Assembly (NCBI GenBank): GCA_963719055.1
Contig: CAVRAU010000007.1
Location: 9,182-73,181 of the forward strand
Origin: CAXMQZ01 sp963719055
Lineage (GTDB): Bacteria > Acidobacteriota > Thermoanaerobaculia > Multivoradales > JAHEKO01
Length of the DNA stretch: 64,000 nt
Direction of reading: 5' to 3'
The notes beneath the pieces were generated by a model. It made no database searches. It was given only the letters and a program-made list of their open reading frames with translations, and was not told the origin of the DNA. Positions 26,993 through 35,790 of this stretch are shown here, one piece after another (within the stretch, counting starts at the first letter, position 1; each line of letters begins with the position of its first letter). Position numbers and translations under genes: made by a program.

Positions 26993-28362
26993 GCGCCCTC
27001 CGAAGTGATGCCGTAGGCACGTAGCTTGTTACGGATGGTCTTGACGTCCACACCGAGCAACCGCGCAGCCTGAGTCTTGTTGTTGTCGACCTGCTCCAGG
27101 GTGTGCAAGATCAGCAATCTCTCGGCTTCGGCCACTGTCACATCCTCCGGCAGACGCAGACCCGTCGCCTGGGACTCGGTGACACCACGCAAGTAGGGTG
27201 GCAAGTGTGGCTTCTCCACCCATCCCTCCCTGGCCAGGATCACGGCCCTTTCCATCACGTTCTTGAGCTCGCGGACATTGCCGGGCCACTGGTAGCCCTG
27301 CAAACTCTCCAAGACCTCCCGAGCCACACCTTGCACGGCCGTACCGTGCTTCTCGTTGAACTGGGCGACAAAATGCTGGCTGAGAAGGGGGATGTCCTCC
27401 AGACGGTCGTCGAGAGGCGGTAGTCTGACGGTGAATACACTCAAGCGATAGTAGAGGTCGGGCCGCAGCCGGCCTTCTCTGAGAGACTCCTCCGGATCGC
27501 GGTTGGTCGCCGCGAGAACGCGCACGTCGACGCTCACCTCCCGGCGCCCGCCGACCCTCCGCACCCGGCCGTCCTCCAGGACTCTCAGAAGCTTCGGCTG
27601 CAGCGCCGCCGGCATCTCGGAGATCTCGTCGAGAAAGAGCGTTCCCCCATCGGCCAGCTCGAAGAAACCCGGTCGATCCGACGTGGCGCCGGTGAAGGAC
27701 CCCTTCACATGACCAAAGAGCTCGCTTTCCATCACGCCCTCGGCGATGGCGGCCGTGTTGATCGCCACGAACGGTCCGCTGCGGCGGGTGCTGCCATCAT
27801 GAATCGTCCTGGCGGCGAGTTCCTTGCCGGTGCCGCTGTCACCGGTAACAATGGCGGCGGCATCACTGTTTCCCAGAATCCTCAGCGCTTCGTAGACCTC
27901 CAGCATCGATCTCGCCCTGCCTACCAGCAAACCCATTCCCTTCTCGTGAGCCAGAGTCCGTTCCAGGTCCTGGGTGTCGGATCTCCCATCGAGACGCACT
28001 TGAGCCTGATGGAGCGTGGTCTTGAGCTTCTCGTAGTCCAGCGGCTTGGTGAGAAAGTCGATGGCGCCACGTTTCATCGCCTCCACGGCCGTGTCCACGG
28101 TGCCGTATGCCGTGATCAGGACCACGGGGCGATCGGGGTCCCCCGTTTGCAGGGTCTTCACCAGATCGAGACCCGAGATGTCGGGCAGCACCACATCGGA
28201 GATCGCCATGTCCGGCTGGCTCTCCTCCACCAGACGCTGCGCCTGGGCACCATCCTCAGCCGTCCTGACCTCGAAACCCCACTTCTCGAGACGCGCCCGT
28301 AATACCTCACGCATGGCCGCTTCGTCGTCGACGACCAAAATACGCTTGTGTTCGGACTTCAT
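26989..28362 (-). CDS. Sigma-54-dependent response regulator, GlrR/NtrC type
   Basis: 457 aa from ATG 28362 (MKSEHKRILVVDDE); the longer reading has no better ribosome site. Receiver with Asp in MAISDVVLPD and Lys in FLTKPLDY. AAA+ domain with Walker A TGDSGTGKEL, a canonical sigma-54 loop GSFTGA, Walker B GGTLFLDEIS, and C-terminal Fis HTH (RLLGVDVKTIRNKLRAYGI). First gene of the regulator-kinase-lipoprotein operon and divergent from a bactofilin-OmpA operon that has a near-perfect sigma-54 promoter 165 bp away. It is the obvious activator of that promoter. Confidence 0.9.
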   Translation of the reverse strand: MKSEHKRILVVDDEAAMREVLRARLEKWGFEVRTAEDGAQAQRLVEESQPDMAISDVVLPDISGLDLVKTLQTGDPDRPVVLITAYGTVDTAVEAMKRGAIDFLTKPLDYEKLKTTLHQAQVRLDGRSDTQDLERTLAHEKGMGLLVGRARSMLEVYEALRILGNSDAAAIVTGDSGTGKELAARTIHDGSTRRSGPFVAINTAAIAEGVMESELFGHVKGSFTGATSDRPGFFELADGGTLFLDEISEMPAALQPKLLRVLEDGRVRRVGGRREVSVDVRVLAATNRDPEESLREGRLRPDLYYRLSVFTVRLPPLDDRLEDIPLLSQHFVAQFNEKHGTAVQGVAREVLESLQGYQWPGNVRELKNVMERAVILAREGWVEKPHLPPYLRGVTESQATGLRLPEDVTVAEAERLLILHTLEQVDNNKTQAARLLGVDVKTIRNKLRAYGITSEGA

Positions 28363-28525
28363 TTCGTCAGCTCGGGAATTTTTCCCCAGTCTAGCTCGTG
28401 AAATCACTTCCTGCGACCCTCATTCGGAAAGAATTCCCTGTCGGCATTTCCACATGGCTCTATTTCTATCAGGCAATCGAAACTAAACTCTTTATTCTCA
28501 GTATTTTAGGACTGCCTTTCAAGAT

Positions 28526-28541
28526 TGGCACGAGGGTTGCC
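28526..28541 (+). promoter_or_regulatory. Sigma-54 (-24/-12) promoter of the bactofilin-ompA operon
   Basis: Reads TGGCACGAGGGTTGCC, matching TGGCACG-N4-TTGC at every conserved position. The start point would be near 28552, giving a 50-nt leader to the GTG at 28602. The remaining 160 bp up to the divergent regulator gene leave room for its binding sites; I saw only a weak GGAA/TTCC inverted pair near 28430. Confidence 0.8.
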
Positions 28542-28601
28542 ACTAGATTTACGCCTGACCCGTATTCGCCAATCATCGATCGCCAGGAGGAATAAAACAT
28601 C

Positions 28602-29114
28602 GTGTGGAACAAACCTGAGCAGGACTCAGATGCAATACCGACGCCACAGCAGCCAAACAACCTTCCCAGCACCCCGCCTCCTGCTCGACCGGACCGCCAG
28701 GCCATACTGGGTCCCTCGATCACCATCAAGGGGAGTCTTTCGGGGGAGGAAGATTTACTGATCGAAGGGCATGTCGAGGGTGAGATTACCTTCAAGCAAC
28801 ATGCCGTTACGGTGGGCAAGCGCGGACGCGTCGATGCGGATCTCTACTGCAAGAGCATCTTTGTCGAGGGTGAGGTTCACGGCAACCTCTACGGTGAGGA
28901 CCTGGTCGTCGTCCGCAAGTCGGCCCATGTGAAGGGCAACGCCGTGGCGCCGAGGGTCAGTCTCGAGGATGGCTCCCAGTTTCACGGCGCCATCGACATG
29001 CAGCCCAAGCAAACCAAGCCGGAAACCCCCAGCAAGCCCGTGCCACCCGCAACCAAGAAACCGGAACCCACCGAGCAAAAAAGCGGTAACCACAATGCCT
29101 CGGTACAGAAATGA
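28602..29114 (+). CDS. Bactofilin (polymer-forming cytoskeletal protein)
   Basis: 170 aa; GTG start preceded by GGAGGAA at 28585-28595. Pro-rich N-tail (about 35 residues), a bactofilin core of about 85 residues with the beta-helix rhythm (IKGSLSGEEDLLIEG, VEGEIT, VDADLYCKSIFVEGEVHGNLYG, VKGNAVAPRVSLEDG), then a Pro/Lys/Thr-rich C-tail. Bactofilins self-assemble at the membrane and organise cell-shape or envelope enzymes. It is co-transcribed with an OmpA-like lipoprotein under sigma-54 control, pointing to envelope remodelling. Confidence 0.92.
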   Translation: MWNKPEQDSDAIPTPQQPNNLPSTPPPARPDRQAILGPSITIKGSLSGEEDLLIEGHVEGEITFKQHAVTVGKRGRVDADLYCKSIFVEGEVHGNLYGEDLVVVRKSAHVKGNAVAPRVSLEDGSQFHGAIDMQPKQTKPETPSKPVPPATKKPEPTEQKSGNHNASVQK

Positions 29115-29139
29115 TCGCAAAAGACCAAGGAGGTCGAAG

Positions 29140-29757
29140 ATGAAGTCGATAAGTACTGCAGCCCTGCTACTGAGCGTCGGGGCGGCCCTGGTGGCCTCGG
29201 GATGTGCCACCAAGAAGTATGTAACCACCGAGGTCGCCGGTCTCGAAGCTGCCGGCAGCCAGAGAATGGACGGCATCGAGTCCCAGGTCGAGGCCAATCA
29301 GAGCCGTTTGGACGAGCAGGATCAGGATATGGGTGAGATCTCCCAGACCGCCCAGGAGGCTCTCGAGCGTGCCATCGCGGCCGGCAAGCTTGCCGAGGGA
29401 ACCTTTCTGTTCGAGACCATCTTCTCGGATGACAAGGTGCGCTTCGGCTTCGACGAGTACGACCTCAGTGACACCGCCGAGCAGGCCCTGGATATCTTTG
29501 TCGAGGACTTGAAATCTCGAGATCAGAGTGTCTATATCGAGATTCAGGGTCACACGGACTCCACGGGCAGCGAGGCCTACAACCTGCAGCTGGGACAACG
29601 ACGTGCCGAGGCCGTCCGCCGATATCTCAACCAGCGAGGGATTCCATTGGCCCGAATGGCGGTCATCTCCTATGGGATGGCAGCTCCCATCGCGGACAAC
29701 TCCACCACGGAGGGCCGGTCCGTCAACCGGCGGGTGACCGTCGTCGTATTGCAATAG
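29140..29757 (+). CDS. OmpA-family peptidoglycan-binding lipoprotein
   Basis: 205 aa from ATG 29140 with CCAAGGAGGT upstream; the longer frame overlaps the bactofilin gene. Lipobox ALVASGC, then ATKKYVTTEV and a coiled-coil stalk (residues about 30-75). The C-terminal OmpA domain (about 95-203) has the diaminopimelate-binding pattern QGHTDSTGSEAYNLQLGQRRAEAVRRYL and ends GRSVNRRVTVVV. It would tether the outer membrane to peptidoglycan. Downstream of bactofilin by 25 bp, same operon. Confidence 0.9.
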   Translation: MKSISTAALLLSVGAALVASGCATKKYVTTEVAGLEAAGSQRMDGIESQVEANQSRLDEQDQDMGEISQTAQEALERAIAAGKLAEGTFLFETIFSDDKVRFGFDEYDLSDTAEQALDIFVEDLKSRDQSVYIEIQGHTDSTGSEAYNLQLGQRRAEAVRRYLNQRGIPLARMAVISYGMAAPIADNSTTEGRSVNRRVTVVVLQ

Positions 29758-29844
29758 TTGCATGGGCTAGGTAGGCGAGGCGAGCGCAGCTATCGTCTAC
29801 TTCAAGGCAAGGTGGGAGGCGCGGGGAAACTCGACGTCTCCAGG

Positions 29845-29876
29845 CGGGAAGCTGTGAAGCAGTTCACAGCTTCCCG
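29845..29876 (+). terminator. Strong hairpin after ompA, possible terminator
   Basis: CGGGAAGCTGTGAA pairs perfectly over 14 bp with TTCACAGCTTCCCG around a GCAG loop. There is no T-run after it, so it may be a Rho-dependent or RNA-stabilising end, or an attenuator before the DUF11 gene. It is the only notable structure in the 178-bp gap. Confidence 0.5.
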
Positions 29877-29935
29877 TGTGACCACCGGATCTGATCGAAA
29901 CACCATTGCAGATTCCTTTCAGAGGAGGAGATCAC

Positions 29936-31661
29936 ATGTCACGCAAAGTCAGTCTTTTTTGGGTAGCGGGAGGAGCCGTCCTTTCGATCGCGCTGACCAT
30001 CGCGGGTTGTAGCGGTGGCGGCAACGACAGTCCAACCGCCCCACCCGACCCGTTTGTCGGACAGACCACTGGCAATTCTGACACCTTCAACACCGGCAGT
30101 GAGATCCAACAGGTTCAAGGTCCAGGTGTTCACCTTGAAAAGGCCACGAACGGCTTTGATGCAGATACGGCTCCGGGGCCATCCATCGCTGTGGGTGACA
30201 CCGTCACTTGGACCTACGATGTAACCAACATAGGCGACGTGACTCTGGTCTCGTGGGCCGTAACCGACAACATGCTCGGCGCTGACCCCGTCTGCAGCGG
30301 CACCGATCTCGAGCCTCTCGGAACCGAGACCTGCACTGTCACCGGCACGGCGATCGACGGTCAGTACGCCAACGTCGGCACCGTTCGAGCCTCAGACGGC
30401 AACGAGCGTGTCGAGGCCTCCGATCCGAGCCACTACCTCGGGGGTGGCGGCAGATTCTCGGCTATCGAGCTGCAGAAGACGACCCAGGTCGCCAGGGACG
30501 AGGATCCAGAGGACGCGGACTACCCGACCGGACCTATCGTCCTGACCGGGAATCCGGTGCGATGGGACTATGAGATCACCAACATCGGACAGGTAGCTCT
30601 TGAAGACTGGTTGATCAGCGACGATCAGATCGGAGAGATCTGTCGCGGGACATCTCTGGCCATCGGCGAAGTCGCAACCTGCTTCACCACAGGTAGCGCC
30701 GAGGCAGGTCAGTACGCCAATGTGGGGCTCGTTCGGGCTTTTGATGGAACGACTCGCATCTCGGATGAAGATCCGAGTCACTATTTCGGATCCGATCCTC
30801 ATGTCGACCTTGAACAAGCTGACAGACGGAGAGGACGGTCCATCGCTGATCGAGGACTGCCCGGTGACCTGGACCTACGAGGTCATCAATGACGGCAACA
30901 TCGATCTCGAGCAGATCGAGCTGAGCGACAATCGGATCGGTCCAATTGGCTGTCCGCTGACGACGCTGCCCGCAGGCGGCTCGATGATCTGTGAGGTCAC
31001 GGGTACAGTGGAGGCTGACGACTACGAAAACCTGGGATCTGTGGCGGCTCTGGACCCCATAGGCACCGAGGTGTTTGCCGAGGACCCCAGCCACTATCTG
31101 GTGACCGACGAGTGCTCCAACGTGGTCCCAAGTGATGACGAGTTGTGGCCACCCAACCACCGCCTGACCACGATCGATCTGATGGGTAGTGTCTGCGGTG
31201 GTGAGGCCACCAGCTTCCTCATCACCGGCGTCACCCAAGACGAGCCTGTCAACGGTCTCGGTGACGGTGACACCTCGCCCGACGCCTTCATCGCCGCCGA
31301 TGGCTCCTCGGTAGAGCTACGAAGGGAACGCGCAGGAGGAGGCAATGGTCGCGTCTACGAGATCGCCTACGATGCCGTCAACAACGATGGGGCGGGTTGC
31401 TCTGGTTTCGTGACCGTCGGTGTCCCGCACGACCAAAGCGGATCACCAGCCTTCGACGATGGCCAAGATCTACGACTCGACACAACCGTAGCCAGCAGTG
31501 ACATCGCCGAGGCGATGATCCATCAGTCGACAAGCCGGCCGGAGGGAGCTCACTCTCTTCGGCCGACTTCTTCTCGCAGCAGGTCCATGGGACTCTCAAC
31601 CTCTCTGGACCTGCACACGGCCACCGAGGCACGGCGGAAACGACCTTCCGCACGCTGGTGA
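29936..31661 (+). CDS. DUF11-type repeat surface lipoprotein (frameshifted as read)
   Basis: Start ATG 29936 with AGAGGAGGAGATC. Lipobox LTIAGC, then three related repeats of about 105-110 residues. Each has a W-T/D-Y-D/E-V-T-N-x-G-D/Q core (WTYDVTNIGD, WDYEITNIGQ, WTYEVINDGN), a two-Cys segment and the end motif (E)DPSHY. A C-terminal Cys-containing domain (ELWPPNHRLTTIDL, GCSGFVTVGVPHDQS) follows. One shift is needed near 30815. As given, the frame ends at 31661, overlapping the opposite gene; a second shift near 31465 would instead end KIYDSTQP at 31491, a more family-like tail. Likely a cell-surface protein; function unknown. Confidence 0.72.
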
Positions 31662-32886
31662 AGTCTCTTCATCGCAGAAAGCGTCAAAGGCCAGCGCCGC
31701 TCTACCCCGCGGCGAAAGTGCCGACTGAAAAACCGTGCGTTCTCCGCCACCGCTCCGACAAGCAAGAAGACACAGTTCCTGAGGATCAGGTCCCGCTGCG
31801 CCACGTAGCGGCGGCCCCGGACTCGCTCAGACCCTTCCACCACCAAGTGCATGAAGTGATACAGGCGACTGGTGACCCTATCGAGAGGGCCACCAGTCTT
31901 GACTGCCTGGGTGAAAAGGGTCTGATGGCCCGCCTTTAGATCGCTCTTCACATCCTGGAGATCGTCCAGAGAACTGCAAGAAGGCCCCGTACCCCATACA
32001 GAAATCTTCTTCAGGGATATCCAGACACCCGCAGACAAGATACCCGTCGGCAAGAACGGACGCGCCACCCTTGCGGATGCTGATCGCGATCAAATCGGAC
32101 TCTGTGAGATGCGCATCGGGATCGTGCTGGATCAAGCTGCCTTCCTGTCCGGCATGGATGGCCTGCAGGCTGGAAAACACCGAGGGGAACTGGCGGCGAT
32201 CGAATTGCGCCTCGATCATCCCTACCAGACGACGCACCTGCTTCTGATGTGGGTCTAACGAAGCCACATCTCTGCCGGCCAACCAGTGCGCCAGGTTCTT
32301 GTTCAGCGAGCGCTTTCGGTCTGGAGATATACCGGGGTCATCCAGGAAGTTATCGGTGTAGGGATAGAGCATGCTGTACGCGAAGACCGCCGGTGTCAGG
32401 AGACACTTCCCGGTCCAGCAGCATCTGGAGGCTGTTGGCGATCCAGACATTGCGCAGGGCCTGCGCCATATCCGGGCCTGATATCTCGCGATCGAAATCT
32501 GTGGCCCAACGAGCAAAGCGAGTTGTCGAATCGCAGAACTCCTCGGATACCAGCAAGTTTCGATAGCCTTCTGGCCAGCCGAACCTCTGCTCGCCGAAAT
32601 CATGGATCTGGCGCTCGATCCGTCGCCGCCACCCGCTCCGCTCGGGACCCTCTCGGGAATCATCTGCATTTCCTCCGCCAGTAGGTCGACGAGTCTGCCG
32701 ACAGTGACGGTAGTTGGCGTACCGAGTCAGTCGCGAGGTACGGTCGCCGAGAACCGGCCACGCCTCTGCCGTCCTTTCCCAGAGGAGCTGATACTTCTCC
32801 TGCAAGGTCTCCAAACGGCGCCAGAAACACGGGTCGGGACCAGCGGCACCCGGACTCTCGAGGCTCTCCAAAGGTAGGGCCGACAT
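31550..32886 (-). CDS. Class 1 isoprenoid-synthase-like enzyme (two frameshifts as read)
   Basis: Three frames join into about 440 residues: N-terminal helices (RYANYRHCRQ, FDREISGPDMAQALRNVW), then after a shift near 32405 AVFAYSMLYPYTDNFLDDP, helices to HLTESDLIAISIRKGGASVLADGYLVCG, and after a shift near 31965 LDDLQDVKSDLKAG and the C-terminal helices. Two Asp-rich segments (TDNFLDDP and LDDLQD) in an all-helical protein fit the class 1 terpenoid synthase fold that binds prenyl diphosphate through Mg. It matches the poorly studied bacterial group labelled class 1 isoprenoid biosynthesis enzyme. No prenyltransferase cluster adjoins it, so the product is unknown. Confidence 0.65.
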
Positions 32887-32938
32887 CTCCTTATCAACCC
32901 TACGAGACGCAAGCGTCGGCGTGTTTCGTCGCCCGGCC

Positions 32939-34498
32939 TCAGTCGTCTCTGAGAAAGATGCTGCCGCTGCGGGCGGTCAGGGTGACCGTCGCCGCCCCTC
33001 TACCTCCCTCGCTCCCCACTTCTCCTTCGGCATTCTCACGCGAGCCACTCTTCGAGCTCACCGCTGGAAAATCGCTGTGGATCGACCCGTAGGTTGCCTC
33101 GAGGCGAAAGGTCATTCCCGAGCCGGCGGGCCAGCTGAAATCCACATCGCCGTAGGAAGTCTCCACCCGGTTCTGCCCGGTCAGGGCGCCATGGCCCAGG
33201 TCACGGACTTCGACCCTGCCACTCTGATTGCGAACGTCTACCGGACCACCGATCCCGACCATTTCCACCCCGGCGTAGCTCGTCGTAATCTCCGCTCGCC
33301 CGCCGATGTCTTCCACGATGACACCCGCACTGGTGGTGGAAACGGTCAGGTTTCCGGTCACGTTCCGCGCCCGAACCATCTCGTAGCTGGAACGAATCGA
33401 AAGATCTCCTCTGACGGAGTCCACCGTGACGCCGCCACTGGGGTTGTTGATCTCCACGGAGCCTTCTATATCCTCGACTTCCACTGCTCCGTAGGAGTTC
33501 TCGATTCGCGCTCCCCCGCCTACACCTCGCACCTCGACCTCTCCAGATGAGACACGCAGAAAGAGCTTTTCGCCGACATCTTCGACCTGGACCGTGCCAT
33601 AGGAGGCCTCCACCTCGGCGCCACCGCGCACCTGCGAGAGCTCGATGTTGCCGGACGAGATCTCCAGCTTGATGGAGCTTTCGATCCGGCTCACCCTGGC
33701 GTCGGCATAGGAACCGACGATGACGGTCGGCCCCCCGACCTCCTCCACTTGGATCTCACTGCTCGAGGACTCCAGGTCGAGTCGGCCCGTCACCGCGGAC
33801 ACCTCCGTCTCACCGTAGCGATTCGACAACTTGGCATCACCCGTGACCCCCGCCACCTTGACGGTACCGCTGGACACGGTCAAGGTCAGATCACCTTCGA
33901 CATCGGAGACCGTCGCATCGCCATAGCTGTTCTCGATATCCGCCCCGCCCCTGATGCCGATCGCGGTGACATCTCCGGAGGTGTTGACAAGATCCAATCG
34001 TCCGCCGATCTGATCGACTTCGACGTCCCCGTACCGATTGTCCACGGCGAGATCGGTTCCCCGCGGCAGTTCCAGGAACACCTCAATGGAATAGAACGTC
34101 TCGGAGCTATTGAAGAGGCGCTTGAACCAACCCTTGTCCTTGGCGTTGGGCATATCGGAGACTCGCAAGGAGACTTCATCGCCGTTCTCTCGAACCTCGA
34201 CATCGAACTCGCTCTCGACGACCTGCATCCACTCGTCGCTGCTCGACCAGTACTCCAACTCCACCACCAGTCGCGCTTGATCGTGGTCCACGGCCTCGAC
34301 CAGGATGTCTGCCGCACTACTCTCGAGCGCTACCCGACGCCCCTCGACAGCAAAGGTCTCTTCGATACGCTTGTCGCGGCTGCTGGCCGGTCCGTCATCC
34401 CTGGCTCCAGGACGAGAGTCCGCTCGCATCGCCGGCGGCGATGCCAAGATCGCCAACACCAGGGCTGCAGTCAGGTTCAGATGATTCTCTCTGATCAT
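32939..34498 (-). CDS. DUF4097-type beta-repeat exported protein
   Basis: 519 aa. Signal peptide (LTAALVLAILASPPAMRA). From residue about 130 to 480 the protein is built of 20-residue turns alternating Ser-Ser-Gly and Ser-Tyr-Gly patterns (VSSGTVKVAGVTGDAKLSNRYG, SSGEVEVRGVGGGARIENSYG). This is the DUF4097 repeat, predicted to form a long right-handed beta-solenoid. Its start overlaps the anti-sigma gene stop by 4 bp (ATGA), so it is a fixed output of the ECF module. Role in envelope stress or adhesion is inferred. Confidence 0.85.
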   Translation of the reverse strand: MIRENHLNLTAALVLAILASPPAMRADSRPGARDDGPASSRDKRIEETFAVEGRRVALESSAADILVEAVDHDQARLVVELEYWSSSDEWMQVVESEFDVEVRENGDEVSLRVSDMPNAKDKGWFKRLFNSSETFYSIEVFLELPRGTDLAVDNRYGDVEVDQIGGRLDLVNTSGDVTAIGIRGGADIENSYGDATVSDVEGDLTLTVSSGTVKVAGVTGDAKLSNRYGETEVSAVTGRLDLESSSSEIQVEEVGGPTVIVGSYADARVSRIESSIKLEISSGNIELSQVRGGAEVEASYGTVQVEDVGEKLFLRVSSGEVEVRGVGGGARIENSYGAVEVEDIEGSVEINNPSGGVTVDSVRGDLSIRSSYEMVRARNVTGNLTVSTTSAGVIVEDIGGRAEITTSYAGVEMVGIGGPVDVRNQSGRVEVRDLGHGALTGQNRVETSYGDVDFSWPAGSGMTFRLEATYGSIHSDFPAVSSKSGSRENAEGEVGSEGGRGAATVTLTARSGSIFLRDD

Positions 34499-35181
34499 GA
34501 TGATCTCTCCTGACGCGCGATGACTTCGCGCAGAACTTCCCTTTTCTCTTTGTAGGCATCGAGCAGCATCGTCCGGGCTCTCGGATGCCCGGGATTCTGT
34601 TCGACAAATCCCTGAACATCGTTGATGGTTCCATCGAGCGTGGCAATGCGGGTGCGGTATTCCATGAGCCGTGCGGCCAAGTGACTCGCCAGCTCCTTGT
34701 CACTGGCCTGCGCCAGAATCGGCGCCACCTGCTCTTCCAACTTTGAAATCGCGCGCCTCTGCGCGACCTCTTCCTGCCGTGCGATCTCCAGAGACGTCGC
34801 ATCGAGGAGACGGCGGGTCTCGACGGGTGCGCCGCTCTCGGCGGGCAGCTTGAATACCCCCAGGCCGATTCCCAGCAGAAAGCTGGCGGCAAGAGCGATC
34901 CAGAGCCTCGATCGTCCCTTGGACCTCTGCGGTCGGGTCCGCGCACGACGTGGCCCACCACTGGACGGCGGGCAGCCTCGGCCACTCGGATGCGGATCGC
35001 CTGTTCCAGCCGCAGCGGGAGCCTCCTGGCTCTCGATCCAGGTTGCCACCTGATCGCGCAAAACCTGTTGTCCGACCAGGACTCGTCGGCAATCGGCACA
35101 GACGGCTGCATGCTCCTCGGCTCGCCGACGATCTTCGCGGTCGTCAGAGACTACCCAGAGCTGAAAGCTGCTGCAGCTCAT
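34495..35181 (-). CDS. Anti-sigma factor with zinc-finger (zf-HC2) domain
   Basis: 228 aa. N-terminal ZAS-type motif H-x3-C-x2-C in AEEHAAVCADCRR, a basic Pro/Arg-rich linker, one membrane helix (residues about 92-110, LWIALAASFLLGIGLGVF), then a periplasmic coiled coil (about 120-220). It would hold the ECF sigma factor encoded upstream (4-bp overlap) at the membrane. The periplasmic coiled coil resembles heavy-metal-sensor CnrY/periplasmic RsrA-type regulators only in outline. Confidence 0.82.
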   Translation of the reverse strand: MSCSSFQLWVVSDDREDRRRAEEHAAVCADCRRVLVGQQVLRDQVATWIESQEAPAAAGTGDPHPSGRGCPPSSGGPRRARTRPQRSKGRSRLWIALAASFLLGIGLGVFKLPAESGAPVETRRLLDATSLEIARQEEVAQRRAISKLEEQVAPILAQASDKELASHLAARLMEYRTRIATLDGTINDVQGFVEQNPGHPRARTMLLDAYKEKREVLREVIARQERSS

Positions 35182-35721
35182 GCCGACACCTCGAGACTGG
35201 ATCCCAGCTGCCGCCGAAGGATCTCTCTGGCCCTGAACAGCTGGGACTTGCTGGTCCCCTCGGAGATCCCCAGTTCCTCGGCCACCTCACGATGCTTGAA
35301 ACCCTCCAGATCATGGAGCAAGAACACCGTCCGGGCTTGCGTGGGGAGTTCCGCGACGGCTCGTGAAAGGTCCATTCGCGTCACCGCACCGCTGGGTCCC
35401 TTCGGGGCCAGGAATATTCTCCGGTAAGACTTCCGACTTCCAATTTTTCGCCTTGAGACGATCCAGACACTGATTGACCGTGACTCGGTGAAGCCAGCTG
35501 CGGAGATTGCCAGAACGAATGGCCCCGGCCTTCTCGTAGAGCCGCACCACAGTCTCCTGAACCACCTCCTCCGCTTCCTCGGGTCTACCCAGCAAGCGAA
35601 ATGCCGTGCCGTAGAGAGATGCACCCACCATCCTGTAGACCTCCACAAAAGCCTCCTCTTCACCCCGGCGACAGCGCGGGAGCAGAGCGTTGAGTGCTTC
35701 AGAAAGGGTCGTTCTGCCCAT
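35178..35721 (-). CDS. ECF RNA polymerase sigma factor (one frameshift as read)
   Basis: About 180 aa. Region 2 in the first frame (GEEEAFVEVYRMVG, AFRLLGRPEEAEEVVQETVVRLY, LRSWLHRVTVNQCLDRL), then region 4 in another frame (LSRAVAELPTQARTVFLLHDLEGFKHREVAEELGIS, TSKSQLFRAREILR). The frame change lies near 35415-35440 in the inter-domain linker; both domains are complete, so a sequence error is the likely cause. First gene of the sigma, anti-sigma, DUF4097 operon. Confidence 0.82.
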
Positions 35722-35750
35722 CTCTCGTCGCCAGCCTCGTCCACTATCAG

Positions 35751-35775
35751 AACGAACGGCCGGCCTGAATGGTTG
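35751..35775 (-). promoter_or_regulatory. Possible ECF-type autoregulated promoter
   Basis: On the minus strand CAACC and CGTT are separated by exactly 16 nt, 30 bp before the ECF sigma gene. AAC (-35) and CGT (-10) with this spacing is the usual ECF pattern, and such operons are often self-activated. The motif is short, so chance occurrence is possible. Confidence 0.3.
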
Positions 35776-35790
35776 GAAGAGTCCTGAAAT

